NCBI GenBank assembly: GCA_015680685.1
Contig: MNCI01010025.1
Location: 314,860 to 378,859 of the forward strand
Length of the DNA stretch: 64,000 nucleotides
From: Gnetum montanum
Taxonomy: Eukaryota > Streptophyta > Gnetopsida > Gnetales > Gnetaceae
Reading direction: 5' to 3'
The position numbers were made by a program, and so were the translations under genes. Of the stretch, positions 24,071-36,620 are shown one piece after another; position 1 is the stretch's first letter; the number at the start of each line of letters is the position of its first letter. The notes beneath the pieces were generated by a model. That model searched no databases and was not told the DNA's origin. It saw only the letters and a list, made by a program, of their open reading frames with translations.

Positions 24071-24388
24071 ATAAAGACAAGGCAAACAGAGAGAACATAA
24101 ATTGCATAATAGTTAAACAATGTGGGCTAATGTAACAAGTCACGATAGCATTGTTTCTTTGCTAACTTTGTAGTTGTTTCTTAATTTTTTTTAGTTTTGG
24201 CGATGTGTAAGGATGAGTAGGTTTATTACTCCATTTTTTATGCCATCATCTTCTTCCTAAAAAGGTAGTTTATCCTAGATTAAGCTATCATCAACCACTG
24301 TTTTCGCCTTTTCAAGTATTGGGACCGGAGACTGATCTTCGAGGATTTTGATTTCCAAACCTTGCTCCATTTCTATGTTACTAATAGC

Positions 24389-24860
24389 TTAAGGGATCAT
24401 CTTGTCACCAAGGATGATCACTTCCCTTGCTGCGTAGGGCAGATGGATCTCCTGATGGATGGGTGATGAAACTGCCCTTAGTTGAGCCAACCAAGACCTC
24501 CCTAGGATTAAGCTGAAACCAGGCATCTCCTTGACGATGATAAACACTACATTTGTGGGGAATTGATCCCCCACTAAAAAGTTAATATGGAATGTTCCTT
24601 TGACTTACACTCATGCCCCATTGAATGACCTCAAACATGACATTGTTGTGGGACTGATTTGGTCGATCAGGCCCAGTTTATCCACTATGGGGTATGGGAT
24701 GACATTGGTAGCTACTCCATCATCTACGTGTACTCTCCAGATTCAGTATTGGCCAACCCAGATGGTGATGAACATGGGCGTTGTTGTCACTTGACCCTTC
24801 TCTAGGTCATCCTTAATGGATTTGTCGTGAAAAGTCAATAGGGAAGGCCAAGGTTGTTTA
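24389..24860 (-). pseudogene. element A protease (retropepsin-like)
   Basis: Aspartic protease that would process Gag-Pol. The active-site stretch reads HVDDGVATNVIP (about 24732-24697), a D-D-G variant of the usual DTG/DSG. Downstream FSLILGRSWLAQL (about 24515-24477) matches the conserved ILGR.WL motif. A stop and frameshifts separate the halves. It ends near 24389, and RT does not follow until 17.5 kb. Confidence 0.8.
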
Positions 24861-27530
24861 GCGGCAAGGGGAAGCATGATGGAGTGAATTGCTTCTTCAT
24901 CTACTTGAAGGCTCTTGTCCACGGGTATGGATGTTAACATGTGAACCATAGCCTCATGATGCTTTTGTGACATCATCAATACTTCATAGAGGCTCAACAT
25001 GGTATTTTTTTGTTTCAGAGCCTGCTTAACATGAGAAAAATCATTAAGGAGATCATGCCCACTATTTGGTTGTTTATCATCCTTCTCTTCTTCCATTCGT
25101 CCCAGTAGATGAATTTATTAGAGAGGAATGGTTTTTGGTTGAGGGTTGCATTCTTTTGGCTTGGAAGGAGATGGTTTTGTTTGCGCAGCATCGTCCTTTT
25201 TAGAAGGTGGGACCAACAACAATGATGAGAGGGGCTTACGCTTGGGAAACCCTAGCATAAGGTGGTTCTTGGCTATGTCAACTATCATACACCCTTCTCC
25301 TTTTCTGTTAGGTTGTGATTGGGTCATTGACTTAGAGGATTTCCCTTACGTAGCAAGAGCAACAAATGACTTTGGCACCCTAATGACAAAGGGTTCCTTA
25401 GGTGTGGATGCGGGTTGGGCCATGACTTTATCTATAGTGGGCTACAGGACAACGATAGGAGATGGAACCTGCAGAATGAAGGGTTGTCTCCTAACTACAC
25501 TCATTGATGTCAATGGGCTTGTCATCTAATACACGTAAGGAGGTACACACAATACAAACGGTTCTTTTGGCTATGCTTGGCCATCTCCTTCTGTACCCAC
25601 TGCATTGATAGTGTATCCTGCATTATTTTTGTTTAGTGGATCTTGGTATACATGCATGGATTGATTCTCCAGATGGATCAGACTACTACTATCTAGGATC
25701 AGTTTACCTTGATTGATCATGTGTTGAATGTCATCTTTCAACTCTCAATAGTAATTCGTGTCATGACCACATAGCCATTGATAGTCAAAGAAACGGTCCA
25801 ACCTAAAATTTTTGGGAACTGGCGGTTCATTTGGTAGGGCCAAGGAGGGATTCTTCAACAATTCACAATGCCTTTTGTGGTGTTTTAGACCCTCCTCAGA
25901 TACCTTCTTGTGTTGAATATGGCCAGTTCCCAGTAATTCCTTCAGAAGTTCTGAAGGCTTTACAGGTAGATTTGTGTATTTTGAATGGTCTTTATGCTCA
26001 AAATTAGGCTTTGGCTATGGTGGTGCTTCAGGTGCAGATGGAATTTCTTGATCGACATTGTTTGAGCTGGTTTTGGGCTCAAGAAGCTCTGCAGATATTT
26101 TCTTGTTGTTCTTTTTCTTCTTGGACCCCTCAACAACCACTGCTACTGTCGTTGTCATTGCTTTTCCTTTGTCTTTACCCTTGTTGTGGGCATTTTTTTA
26201 GACTACATACATTGGCTCTTTGCTAGCCTCTACCACATCTTGAATGATCTTATTCAAAGCGAAGGCTTGGTTGAGAGAGTGGGTAATGAGGTAATACAAC
26301 TTAGACTTGATAAAGTCATTAACTGCCCCCTTGAATATTGCCAATAGATGGGCCTCTATGATGGGTTCATAGATTTCATTCAAGGTTGCACTCCATCATT
26401 GTATAAAATTTTGAATTGATTCAAGAGGGTCCTACTTAACCCCCATGAGCTAATCTAGTGTGACTTCTAGTTTTCGGTTATACTTGAAATGATTCACAAA
26501 CTGAGTTAACAGCTCTTCCAAAGTTGAGATGGAAGAACATGGGAGTGCTCAATACCAGTCTAAATCTCTACTCGTTAGGGACATAGAAAAGACACAGATG
26601 ATGGTGTGTGGCCATTATTGCAATAATAACGACTCTAACCTGAAAGTTACTAAATGGGCATTGGGATTGCCTTCCCCATTGTATTTTGTAAAATGGGGGA
26701 GTGGCATCCCAGGAGGTAATGACAAAATAGGCATTTCCAGACTAATGGGATCATCATGGTAAAAATACATGACCTGTATTGTGTCAAAACCGGTAGCTTT
26801 AAGGAATTTAAATTCATCAGTAAGGGTTTGAATGAGTTGGAAGGCCTAATCCAGACTCGTAGATGAAGAGGTCATTTGTGAAATGATAGGAGGAACCACG
26901 CTAGATGGAGGAATGGGGGCGGTAGCTTGGCTGATGTGTGATGCTATCGTGACTGTACCTGTAGGTGATACCACTTGTGGCATCCACCACCTAGTAGGTG
27001 GTGTAGATGGGGCGACCACCATTGACTGCACCATGGGATATATTGTTTGCGTGGCTGGGGGTACAGGCAATGACCCTGTAGCAGGGTTTAGCACCTACGG
27101 AACTTGGTGTTGATGATGAGTGAGATAAGAAATCTACATGGGATGTGCGATGAGGGACATGATTGGAACCCACCATGTTGTAGTGGTAGGTCCTATTGTT
27201 TGTGTAGGGATGAACATAGGTGCTATATGTAATTGTGAAGTGTGCATTGCATGTACATATAGGTGTACAATGAGATGGATTAGCTAATTGTGCCTACTGA
27301 GGAATGATTTGCAAAGGGGCACAACCTAGAAGGGCATTCAGAGAGAGAAAATGTAGCTAGGGTGAATGTCGAACTTGGTTAGCATCAAATAATGTTAAGG
27401 GTGTGATGGCCATGAATAGTGGATTTTCATGGGACGTCATAGAAGGAGGGGCCATAGCCAAACCAGCATGGCTACCTTCCTCGGAGTGGGAATCTATCAT
27501 CTTGGTCTTCATTAAGTGCTTCATTAAGAA
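24860..27530 (-). pseudogene. element A gag
   Basis: Structural capsid protein, broken into several open pieces. Reading leftward: a Pro/Thr/Ser-rich N-terminal part (27.5-26.85 kb), then LPPGMPLPHFTKYNGEGNPN (about 26720-26660), the entry motif of plant gypsy capsids. The capsid core follows (IYEPIIEAHLLAIFKGAV near 26375). A degraded zinc-knuckle region lies at 25790-25720 (FDYQWLCGHDTNYY), with cysteine positions lost. A basic C-terminal part (24.86-25.33 kb) leads toward the protease. There are many stops. Confidence 0.75.
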
Positions 27531-27539
27531 AAAACTCTA

Positions 27540-28140
27540 GTCATTATTCTGTCGATGCCTTAGCCATTAGCATTTGATCTAAGATCCACTGTTGTTGGTC
27601 TATCAAATGTATGGTGGTGTTAGGTGAAGGAATAAATTCCTTCCCATTGTAGTATATGAACTCGTATTCTTGTTTCTCTTCAAGTTCTTGTGGGCACATG
27701 GGCAATCCTACTACAAGTTTAGCACAAAGGAAATTGTAATGATCCCTGCGTAGAGCATGTTCCTCATGTTCTTTGTTTTGGAGTCTAAGGGATTAGCATG
27801 GTCGCACCAGACTAGTTGGCAGCTCGACCATAGGAAGCGTAACTTGTAGAGTTCAAGGATATTTGAGGTTAGCAGTGTCAATAGCGATGGTAGATGCAAC
27901 CATTCTCTACATGGTTTGAGAGTAACAACAACAAGAATAATGATCGCAGGGGTAAAGGATCACAAGGGCAAAGGAAAAGTAAGGTGAAAATGGGCTTTCT
28001 ACTCTCCAGGATTCCGAAGGAATCATCGGAGCGACCAATCTACACCACACAATCTTGTAAACAACCATGGAGGTATTACATTTACATCAATTAGAAATGG
28101 GTATAGAAAGCTTACAAAACTACCCATAAAACATAGATCA
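27540..28140. other. element A 5' leader
   Basis: Region between the primer-binding candidate and gag. Nothing coding is supported. A minus-strand frame (27711-27899) shows no recognisable domain. Confidence 0.5.
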
Positions 28141-28164
28141 GAGGTTCAAGCCCTCCTTCTAGCA
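28141..28164 (-). promoter_or_regulatory. candidate primer-binding site of element A
   Basis: On the plus strand GAGGTTCAAGCCCTC looks like a tRNA T-arm (4-bp stem, TTCAAGC loop), followed by CTTCTAGCA like an acceptor strand. Its complement sits 9 bases inside the 5' LTR, the right place for tRNA priming. I could not name the tRNA from memory. Confidence 0.4.
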
Positions 28165-28173
28165 CTAGAAAAC

Positions 28174-29419
28174 TATAACAATGGAAAACGTCGATTGCTG
28201 GAAACACCCAGGGGATTTCCATGTACATAGTTTTAACCCCAGATATAGGCAATGGCCATGCTGGAGAAATGAATTTGAGGTGCTCTGATAAGTCTTGTCG
28301 ATTAGATACAGACTTAGTTAGTTAGTAAACTTGTCAATGATCATATAATGAGGCAACAATTTGATGTGAAAATTTATTATCGATTTACGAAAAAATGAGA
28401 TCTGTTCTAAGATCGAATCTTGAAGATAATGAAGTTGATGTAAACTATGAAAAATAATCATAAAATTAAATGTAAATAGTGCACAGTGAATTGGATCTAG
28501 AATATGCATGATCCCGAGATCTGGGATCCACGTTATAAATAAAAATGATGAATACAATAGGATTTACAGGCAAACTTCGATTTGGATGAAGTATCTTCCA
28601 CCAACAAGAAGCTACTTAGAGATTAAACAAGAAAAGGCCAATCTACCTTGTTCACTAGCCAAATCTGGATACAAGGGAGTCAGACTTGAAGCAAAATGTT
28701 TACTAGCTTGGAATCTCTAGTGAAAAGCTTCTCTCTGTCACCATCATTATTCTTCTATTGTCAATTCTTTCTTATCGTCTCGCTAATCTCTACTGGAACT
28801 ATCGAAAAATTACCAACCCTTTGAGCATTTTCCACTAGGGTATTTATAAGACTAGGGTTAGGAGAAGAACGTGATTTAGATGATGCGTGTCCTAGGCCCA
28901 CAAAATACCATTGACCTAATGTGCCATAGCAGAAGTCTATAGTATTATGCTATACTACGCTCTAAAGCGTAGTGTGTTGTAATCTACCTTTGTTGGAGTT
29001 TTGATAATAGAATGTTGTGTAGTCATACTACAATACGCCAGAGAGTGTATCGTGGCATAAGAACTGCTAACGCTTGAGTTTTGCTATCTCTTTTGTTTTG
29101 ATTAAATTAACTATTTTCTTTTTTTGCACTACATTACGCTGCATTACGCTACATAATGCTTCATAGCGTAATCAGGCATAATATGACAAAATTTAGGATC
29201 CCCCAATCATAGCTGGCTTGTAAAGTTAAAGTATTGTTGCTATGCATCCTTTTTTTTTGTTTGGGTCTTGAAGTCTACCATGCTGAATTACGTAGCGTAG
29301 TGGAGCGGACCTTTAACCGAAAGAAGAAGCTTCGCTAGAATGTGCCTCCTATGAATTCCTTTGCCTAAACTTTGAGACTTTGTTGAGTCATTGCAATCTC
29401 AAAATTTCATGGTGTTTCA
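28174..29419 (-). repeat. 5' LTR of element A
   Basis: Starts TATAACAATG (TG to TA change) and ends TGTTTCA. Colinear with 11729-12960. Minus-strand TATA box CTTATAAATA at 28850-28841. Confidence 0.9.
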
Positions 29420-29424
29420 ATGTT

Positions 29425-30950
29425 GACAAAGAATATGAAATAGGCTGATGAAGAAGACACTAACACCATTCATTAGTGCTGACTTAGATGATGCTTTCCT
29501 ATGCTTGAGAGTGCTAGGGAAATGAAGTCTGGTAGGAAATAGTTGATAGGTTCAAGGAGATGGGTTAGGGAAAAAGGGATGAAAAGGATAGTTATGGAAT
29601 GTAATGATATGATAGCCTATTTCCATAGTATGATCCCTTGTTGAAGTGCTTGTGAGGGAGTCAGTATGTAGAGGTGTCCTCCCATTTAGACTTCAACCTC
29701 TTGGCGACGTGCTTACAAGGTGGTCAATCCAAGGTCAAATCAATTGCAAGATGGAAACTATGCCATTTAACTTGGGTGTTTAGCTAGTTTCATTTGCTTT
29801 TCTTATTTTTAGTTTCTTCTCTTTTTCTATTTTTACTTATTTATATATATTTTCTACATTCCTTATAGTTTTTCTTTTCTTTTCTTGCTCTTTTTTATGC
29901 ATTTCTAGGTGAATTATATGCCCATATTTGCTTAAAATTAACTACATTGTAGTTGTAGGATAGGTGTTTCCTCCTTGAGATGAGTTGTGTTACATCCATG
30001 TGGGACTTTGACTAGACTACAAAGACTTCCCATGGGATGAGTTGTGTTACATCCATCTTCGGTTCCATGGCTAAGTGTAGGAATAGGTTTCATATGCATT
30101 GGAGAATCTTGTAAGGGATGTGGGAAGTTGTAAGATCAAGAGGTAGAAGTTAGGTTTGGTTGAGAGGATAGGAGGATAGGAGGGGTTTGCACTATAAAGT
30201 AGCTAGGTGAGCTGAAGTGGACACATTGGAACAATGTGGTGCCTTGCCATCACAGTGAAGTGAACCTTGAGAAACACCACCTTGGCTTCATTGTGAAAAT
30301 GCAACATAGAGAAAATAAGAAAAACAAGCACTATGTGAGATGAGGAATATGTCTTGACTACCTAGGACATTGCAAGGGTTGTAAGTGTTGTGTCAAGTGC
30401 ATGCAATATCTAAAGTAGGAAGGCTAGTGCAAGCGTCGATGGTAGTAGGCTAGAAAGCTATAGTAGCCACACTAGAATTGAGCATGGAAGAGGCTAGGAG
30501 AAATGGTAATGCAAGTGCTCGAGAATTCTCACCAAAGGTAGGATCCAGGAAATTTAGCTGTAGGGTAAAGAGCCATGCTACCAAATGCTCTTCTAGACTT
30601 TAACAATGGAAAGGGCTAGAAGATGGTAGCATTATGGCTAGGCCATAGTATTGTAGGGACTCGAACAAGAGCTACAGAGAATGAGAGCTATGACTAGGAT
30701 GATTGGCAATGGTGGTGATAGCTGCAAATGATCAGTAAGATGCCAAATGAAATCTCTAAAAGATCAGCAAGATGCTAGAGAAGATGACATTGCAAATGTT
30801 CTGAATGGTTTTCCCTTGACAACATGAATTTCATTCTAAAACTATAATATCCCACCCCATCTTGCCTAAGAGAGATGGATAGGCAATGAAAGATTGAATG
30901 TATTCTCGCTCACTTGTTTGCAAGATCATGTATGTTGAATCGTAGATGTT
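29425..30950. other. element B 3' non-coding region
   Basis: Counterpart of 12977-14100. No open frame is supported. Two copies of 'gatgagttgtgttacatccat' occur near 29979 and 30038. Confidence 0.5.
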
Positions 30951-30959
30951 GAATTGCAA

Positions 30960-31310
30960 ACCCAGTTTTAGATATTGGTAGACTATTGGCTATGGTAGCT
31001 TAAGGACTTAGCATACCTTGATCCTATTTTAAGGTCCAAGAAAATCATGCTATGCTACTTTAAGGTCATAGCAGACCATTGTGCTAGTTTAACATCGTAT
31101 CAGATGGTGGATCGCTAGTTGAAGATTATAGTGGACCATAATATGGGTGCCAGTTTCATGACATAGCCCAAGGACATTCTATGCTAGTTTAATGTCATAG
31201 TGGATGATATGTACTAGTTTACCATTAAAGCTAATGATCTATGATAGTTTAACATCATAGCAGATCATCTATGCTAGTTTTAACATCGTAGCATACATTT
31301 TTCTTACCTT
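30960..31310. repeat. short tandem repeats downstream of integrase (B)
   Basis: Units like 'ctagtttaacatcatagcagatcat' repeat roughly every 35-50 bp, homologous in style and place to 14100-14480 in element A. Confidence 0.6.
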
Positions 31311-31399
31311 GCTTTTTTTGTCAATGCAATACTGCATGTTAAGTGTAATATGACTTCAAGTACAAGTGGTTAACAAGATTGGCAAGCTTGTTGCCATCT

Positions 31400-32320
31400 A
31401 AATTAGTAAGCTTGAAGGCTCCATTTTCATACTCCTTAGTGACCAAGAAAGGCACTTCCTAGTTAGTTAAGAACTTGCTCATGAGCTTGCAAATGGCCTT
31501 GAGGACTTGGTCCCCTTTCTTGATTGTGTTCTAGTGTAGATTGTGGTGATGCTTTTTCCATTGCTTCTCTTAGTACCACTCAATGTGATCAAGCATTTGG
31601 ATGCATGCTTCCTTTGTAGAGTCAAGATTAATGGTTCTTGACTTGTTTTTCTAAGCCTTATGCATGAAGTTTGAGAGGATCATGTGAAGCCAAAAGACTT
31701 GTAATTCAAGAGGCAACACTACTTTAGATCCATATACAAGACCATATGGTGTTTTACCTATTGTAGTTCTGCATGTTCTGTGGCAGGCCCAAAGTGCATA
31801 GACCAGTTATTTGTACCATCATCACTTGCTATTATTAAGAATCTTCTTCAATTGATTAATGATAACCTTATTTCTAGCCTCCACTTGGTAGTTTGCGTCA
31901 GGGTAGTACCATGACAAAAAGTAGTATTTAATGCCAAGTTTTTCAAAGAAGGTTTTGGTTTCTACACTACTAAATCATGGCCCATTATCTATGATTATAG
32001 TCATGGGGATACCAAATCAAGTCACTCTATTGTTAAGAATAAATTTGCAAACTTGTTGAGATGTTGTCTTCCTAAGGGGGATAGCTTCTACACAATTTCA
32101 TAAAATACTCAGTTGTAGTAATAATGACGCTGTGTCCTACAAAAGATTTAGGAATTATAGGTACTATGATGTCCAACCCCCAATGTTGAAATGGCCATGT
32201 GATTTGTATACTATGCAATTTAGTTCATGACACATGCATTACATTATCATGTCACTAACATACATCACATGCCTTGACCTTGGAGACACAATTGCACTCC
32301 ATATAAGGCTAGTAGTAGCC
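31400..32320 (-). pseudogene. element B integrase
   Basis: Reads leftward GIPMTIIIDNGP (about 32010, second catalytic Asp), then YYPDANYQVEARNK with the Glu (about 31900), followed by the C-terminal part (GDQVLKAICKL near 31480). Stops are frequent. It is the clear counterpart of the element A integrase but more decayed. Confidence 0.8.
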
Positions 32321-32362
32321 TAGATGTCTAATTTTTTCTGTCATTTCCTTGGGAGCTATATG

Positions 32363-32382
32363 CCCCCCCCCCCCTCCCCCCC
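32363..32382. repeat. poly-C tract
   Basis: Twelve C, one T, then seven C, within the decayed integrase region. A likely site of slippage or sequencing error. Confidence 0.8.
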
Positions 32383-32596
32383 ACATAGTCCTTCATGTAC
32401 TTGGTTGACAATCTTTTGTGCTTCACTACCTCTAACAAAAGTTAATAGTATCCCATCATAAGATTTATGACATAAGGCACTGTCACCTAGAAGGATGTAC
32501 TACCATGATCATTTTCACACTGTGTCTTTTTTGGAAATTGTTAAGTTTGTGGGGCTTCCCCTATTGGAGGTATGCTTTGATGTCATTGTACCATTC

Positions 32597-33110
32597 TTAG
32601 GCATGAAGTGTACTTATGGATGCAATACTTGTTATGTGGATTATAGGTTCAATGCAATCCATTATGGAACTGGGAAAAGTAGAAAACATATTCATCGATA
32701 CACTTAAGGCTAAGGTGGTTAGTGCATTAGCTATAGAATTTTCATTGTAGGGGACATGTTGGACATCTATGGTTGTAAATTGTTTCAGTAATTTCTTTGC
32801 CAAATCATAGTAAGGTTATAGGTGTTATGCTTTATAGGTGTAAACCTCTATGACTTGGTAAATAACTAACTGTGAATCATCTCAAAGTGCTATATTTCAA
32901 ATGCCTAACTCTACAGCTGCTAGAATGTCTCTAAGGAGATCTTTGTATTCTGCTACATTGATTGTACAAAGAAACACAAAATGCTATGAAAAAGGTCAGA
33001 TCTCTCTAGAGGGAAATGTGATAACCATAGTGGCACTACCACCTTGTGAGATCGAAGCATTGTAAAAGTGTAAAATGGCCTCGAAGTCTATAGGTAATAG
33101 GCTTATATTG
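32597..33110 (-). pseudogene. element B second RNase H
   Basis: Contains NVAEYKDLLRDILAAVELG (about 32960-32910) and, at the C-terminal side, VQHVPYNENSIANALTTLA (32770-32715), as in Tat second RNase H domains. The initial DGAS motif is reduced to YNAS. Stops are present. Confidence 0.75.
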
Positions 33111-33258
33111 CTAACATACTCATCTAGGAATTCTAGATCTATTGTTGCCTGATCATCTATAGGTGAAGTTGTGAGTTGTGTGACTATTTCTTGACCCTTT
33201 GTAGATGATTGTGCTATGTAATGAAGGTTAAACTCTATAGTTATTGCTTTCCATTTGG

Positions 33259-34360
33259 CTATTCTGCTACTTTCATATATGTTGGTTGTAATGGTCCTAA
33301 GTATGTTACTATTACAAATGATGTTGACCTAACTATGGAAGAGATAGTATCTCCATTTTTAAGCACAAAAACCAAGGCAAGATAGTTTTTCTCCACATCA
33401 TTGTATTTTTCCTCATGTACTATTAGTGCATGACTTAAGTAATAAACAAGAATCTTAGAACCATTGTCTCTTTGTTGACAGAGCAAGAAAGTAATGGACA
33501 TATCCAAGGTTTCAAGGTAGATGTAGAAAGGCTTATCTCTTTGTGGAGGATAGATGGTTTGGAGATGATCTAGCTTCTTTTTCAAGTTGTCGAATGCTTC
33601 TTGGCATTGGTTTGTCCACTCAAAGTTGATGCCTTTCTTCAGTAGGTGTTGCATTGGGTATAACTTATTAGTCAACCTAGAAATAAATATTTCTATAAAT
33701 TTTATTCTACCTTGTAATCCACATAACTCCTTAAGGTTTGTTGGTGGTGCTAAGTTGATAATAGGCATGACCCTATCGAGGTTTATGCATATTCCTATTT
33801 CTGATACTACAAAGCCTAACATGTGATTGGTTTTAAGGCCAAAGACACATTATTTGGGATTAAGGTGAAGTTCATTCCTATGAAAATGTTGAAGGACAAG
33901 GTTCAAGTCATTTTCATGGTCATGAGCCTCCTTGGACTTAACCACTATATCATCAACATAGTCATTTAGCCATTCTAGAAGATAGTCACTAAAGGTGTAG
34001 GTCATTGCATGTTGGTATGTTGCTCCATCATTTTTTAGTTCAAAGGGTATCATTGTATAATAAAATGTCCTCCAAGGGTTCATGAAAGTAGTAGTAAGTT
34101 GGTGTTCCAGGTTTATGCAAATTTGGTTGCACCCTAAGAACCCATCCATGAAGGATAACAAGGCATGATTGGTCATAGTATCAACAAGTTGGTCAATACT
34201 AGGCAATGGGAATTTTCTTTGATGATTTCCTTGTTTAAATCCTAGAAGTCTATGAAAATGCATATACCCCAATTTTTCTTTAGAAAAACCATGATTTTTG
34301 AGACCCAATCTACATAATTGACTATCTAGATGAACCGAGCTTGGTAAAGTTTAGTGATTT
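33259..34360 (-). pseudogene. element B reverse transcriptase and first RNase H
   Basis: Two long open pieces. The RT piece (34308-33850) has LLSFMDGFLGCNQI and an intact YVDDIVVKSK (about 33965). The thumb and RNase H piece (33822-33259) begins MLGFVVSEIGI and includes LKKGINFEWTNQCQEAFDNL and FYIYLETLDMSITFLL. A frameshift separates them near 33840. Domain order and sequence match element A closely. Confidence 0.88.
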
Positions 34361-34800
34361 CATCATGAATGACTAATGTAATTTCTAGCTTGATTTTATG
34401 AGCTTTTTGTTTCACTAGCTTGACATGTGGATCTAAGATAATGTTGTGTTGTATTATGCATAGGTCTAAGCTTAGAATATCTTCATAATACCATGTGAAC
34501 ACCTTGACATTATCATTAAAGACTCTAGAGATACTCTACTAGATTTGTGGCAACAGTAAAGAGCTAAGCTTCAATGTTCTCACCTAACCTTTACATGTTA
34601 TTATAGGGATTTCTATTAGTGGATCCTGAATTATGTCACCTATTTCTAAATCTAAAGCTTGGACTAGATGTTTTTGCCAATCTAGTGACATTTCTAAGGA
34701 TGCTATGTTGGTGTCACAAGGAGATGGTTCAATGTCCTAAGCTCTATGTTCATGCATCTCATGAGTCTACCATGGGGTCCAATCAAGGTTAAAGGTCAAT
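34360..34800 (-). pseudogene. element B spacer upstream of RT
   Basis: Counterpart of 17549-17860 in element A, with a degraded VFAW-type segment. It ends where the antisense gene region begins. Confidence 0.5.
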
Positions 34801-36180
34801 GAAGATTCTCGTGTGCTCATTTTTCCAGATGATCATACAAAATAATTAGAAAATCATTAAGTGGTACTTGTCTAATAAAGAAAAATTAAGCAAAATTCAT
34901 AAAATGAGAAAAATAATTCCATAAAATGTAGCTATGTAGTATTTTAAAATTGCTAGATTAAGGTCTTAACAGATCATGCTATGTGTAAGGTGTAAAGCTA
35001 AGCAAAACTTGAAAAGCTTGAATTATGGTGCTAAACTAAATGTTCATTGGATAGGTAGAGAAAAGAATTCAAAATGTAAAAAGCCAAAAAAAAGTTAGAA
35101 AATTTTTCTAACTCTATGTGTTACACTGCATAATACATGGGATGTTACATGTTATGTGTAGGACATAGGACGTTTCACATTATGCATGGGACATAGAGTG
35201 TCTTGCGTTGTGTGTCGGAAATGAGATGTCCTAGAGAGATGGCATGTCATGTGACCCTGGAGGGTATAAATAGGGATTTACCCATGGTAAACCTATCATT
35301 TTCACCATTAGAGCTAACATTCTAGAGTGTAGCATGATCTAGAGCAAAGCGTAGCACCTATAGAGCATGACAATTGATGAACTAGAACTTGATAGCAAGA
35401 TAATGGCACATAGAAGCAAGCATAGATAGTTGAGCCTTGACAATGTGGATGAGGGAAAGTGCATCCTATGATGTCTTCTTAGGGAATGTGTTGAAAAGTA
35501 TTAGGAGGCACCATTTGCTAGGTAGGCCATCATGCTACCTTCATCATTTTTTGTTCCCTTTTTTCCTCTTACACATTTATGCCTTGGGGTTTTGGGTGCC
35601 ATTTGTGCTAAGCAAGGGCTATTGTTGCCATTTTCTCCATTGTGGCTAGTGTGCCATGGCTAGTGTTGTCACCATGGCCACCACACCGTGGTTGCTACCC
35701 TTGCCATGGCTACAGTCACCTTTTCTCAGGCTAGGAATAGTGTAGGAACCTTAGATCACATGTTTTGTTATTATTTTTTTGAAGGGTTTAGATGGGATTT
35801 TGGGTTCTGGTACTAGGCAAGGGTTTCATCATAGGCCTCTAGGTATTGGGTGGAGTAGGATGAGACAAAGGTTTTGTTGCATCCCATGCAACAATACAGA
35901 ATGGGGGTTTTACATGTTCCATTTAGCATAGCATGTGGGGAAGGGTTTTTTGACACTTCACATTCCATGCTGTGTAACAAGGGTTTTTTATGTGTTCCAT
36001 GTGGTATAATGAAACAAGATTTTCATAGGTATTCCACGTCAGTTTTTACGCTCTGTGGAATCCTTGACAATGTAACTAGAAAGTTAAAAAATTTTGCATT
36101 CTTGCATTACTATGCTTCTTGGGGGCATGACTAAGATTGTGTACATTTTTTCAAATTTTCCTTACTTATGTATAGTTGCT
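34800..36180. other. antisense 5' region in B, nothing firmly assigned
   Basis: Contains the TATA candidate at 35265. Repeated 'catgggatgttacatgttatg'-like phrases lie at 35120-35200. Open frames (35437-35649, 35874-36134) show no domain. Confidence 0.35.
35265..35272 (+). promoter_or_regulatory. TATA box candidate, plus strand
   Basis: GGGTATAAATAGGG lies between RT and the antisense HAD exon, in the antisense direction. It could be the promoter of the antisense gene or belong to an unrecognised LTR inserted at 34.9-36.5 kb. No clear equivalent is seen in element A. Confidence 0.35.
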
Positions 36181-36540
36181 ACACTACATGGGAATATGTA
36201 TACTTGGAAAACTTTCACTCTACAAACTATTCCCAAAATTTCATGCTCCATGGGAGGATAACAAACACTTAGAAAAATTTCTTTTAACTACTTGTCCTAT
36301 GGTTGTTACAATTGATGGTGGAATGGGTGACACCTAGAAAAAATTTCTCTTTTCTAGTTGCTCCAAAAATGTCATACTCCATGGGGGCATGAGAATTACT
36401 TAGAAAAAATTTCATTTAGCTCATTATTCTACAATTTTTATGCTCCATGGGAGCATGACGAACACCTGGAAAAATTTTGCATGCAAAATTGTTACACTTT
36501 ATAGGATCATAACTAACACTTAGAAAATTTTTCAAAAAAA
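36180..36540. repeat. tandem repeats of 60-80 bp ending in 'cacttagaaaaaatttc'
   Basis: About five units (near 36200, 36240, 36310, 36370, 36430, 36490) of 'tcatgctccatgggagcatgac(g)aacacttagaaaaatttc'. The closing phrase also recurs in the 3' LTR of element B (near 10820, 11560, 11630), hinting that an LTR-like piece lies here. Confidence 0.6.
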
Positions 36541-36620
36541 ATTTTTTGCATAGTTTGTCGATTATTTTTGTTATTTTATTGTCCTTATTACGCACTGACA
36601 TTTTCATTGTGACAATGTAG

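Larger units (their letters stand above)
11729..29419 (-). mobile_element. element A: 17.7-kb Tat-like Ty3/gypsy retrotransposon
   Basis: Two same-orientation LTRs (11729-12960 and 28174-29419) enclose, on the minus strand from right to left, gag, protease, a large antisense gene region, RT, RNase H, a second RNase H and integrase. The second RNase H places it in the Tat clade. Flanks ATTTT (11724-11728) and ATGTT (29420-29424) match at 4 of 5 bases, a probable target duplication. LTRs differ often by eye, mostly transitions, so it is old. All genes contain stops. Confidence 0.85.

Noticed and set aside
26846-27113. Open frames on both strands around 26.9-27.1 kb
   Set aside because: The minus-strand Pro-rich frame fits the gag N-terminal part. 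The plus-strand frame is its shadow.
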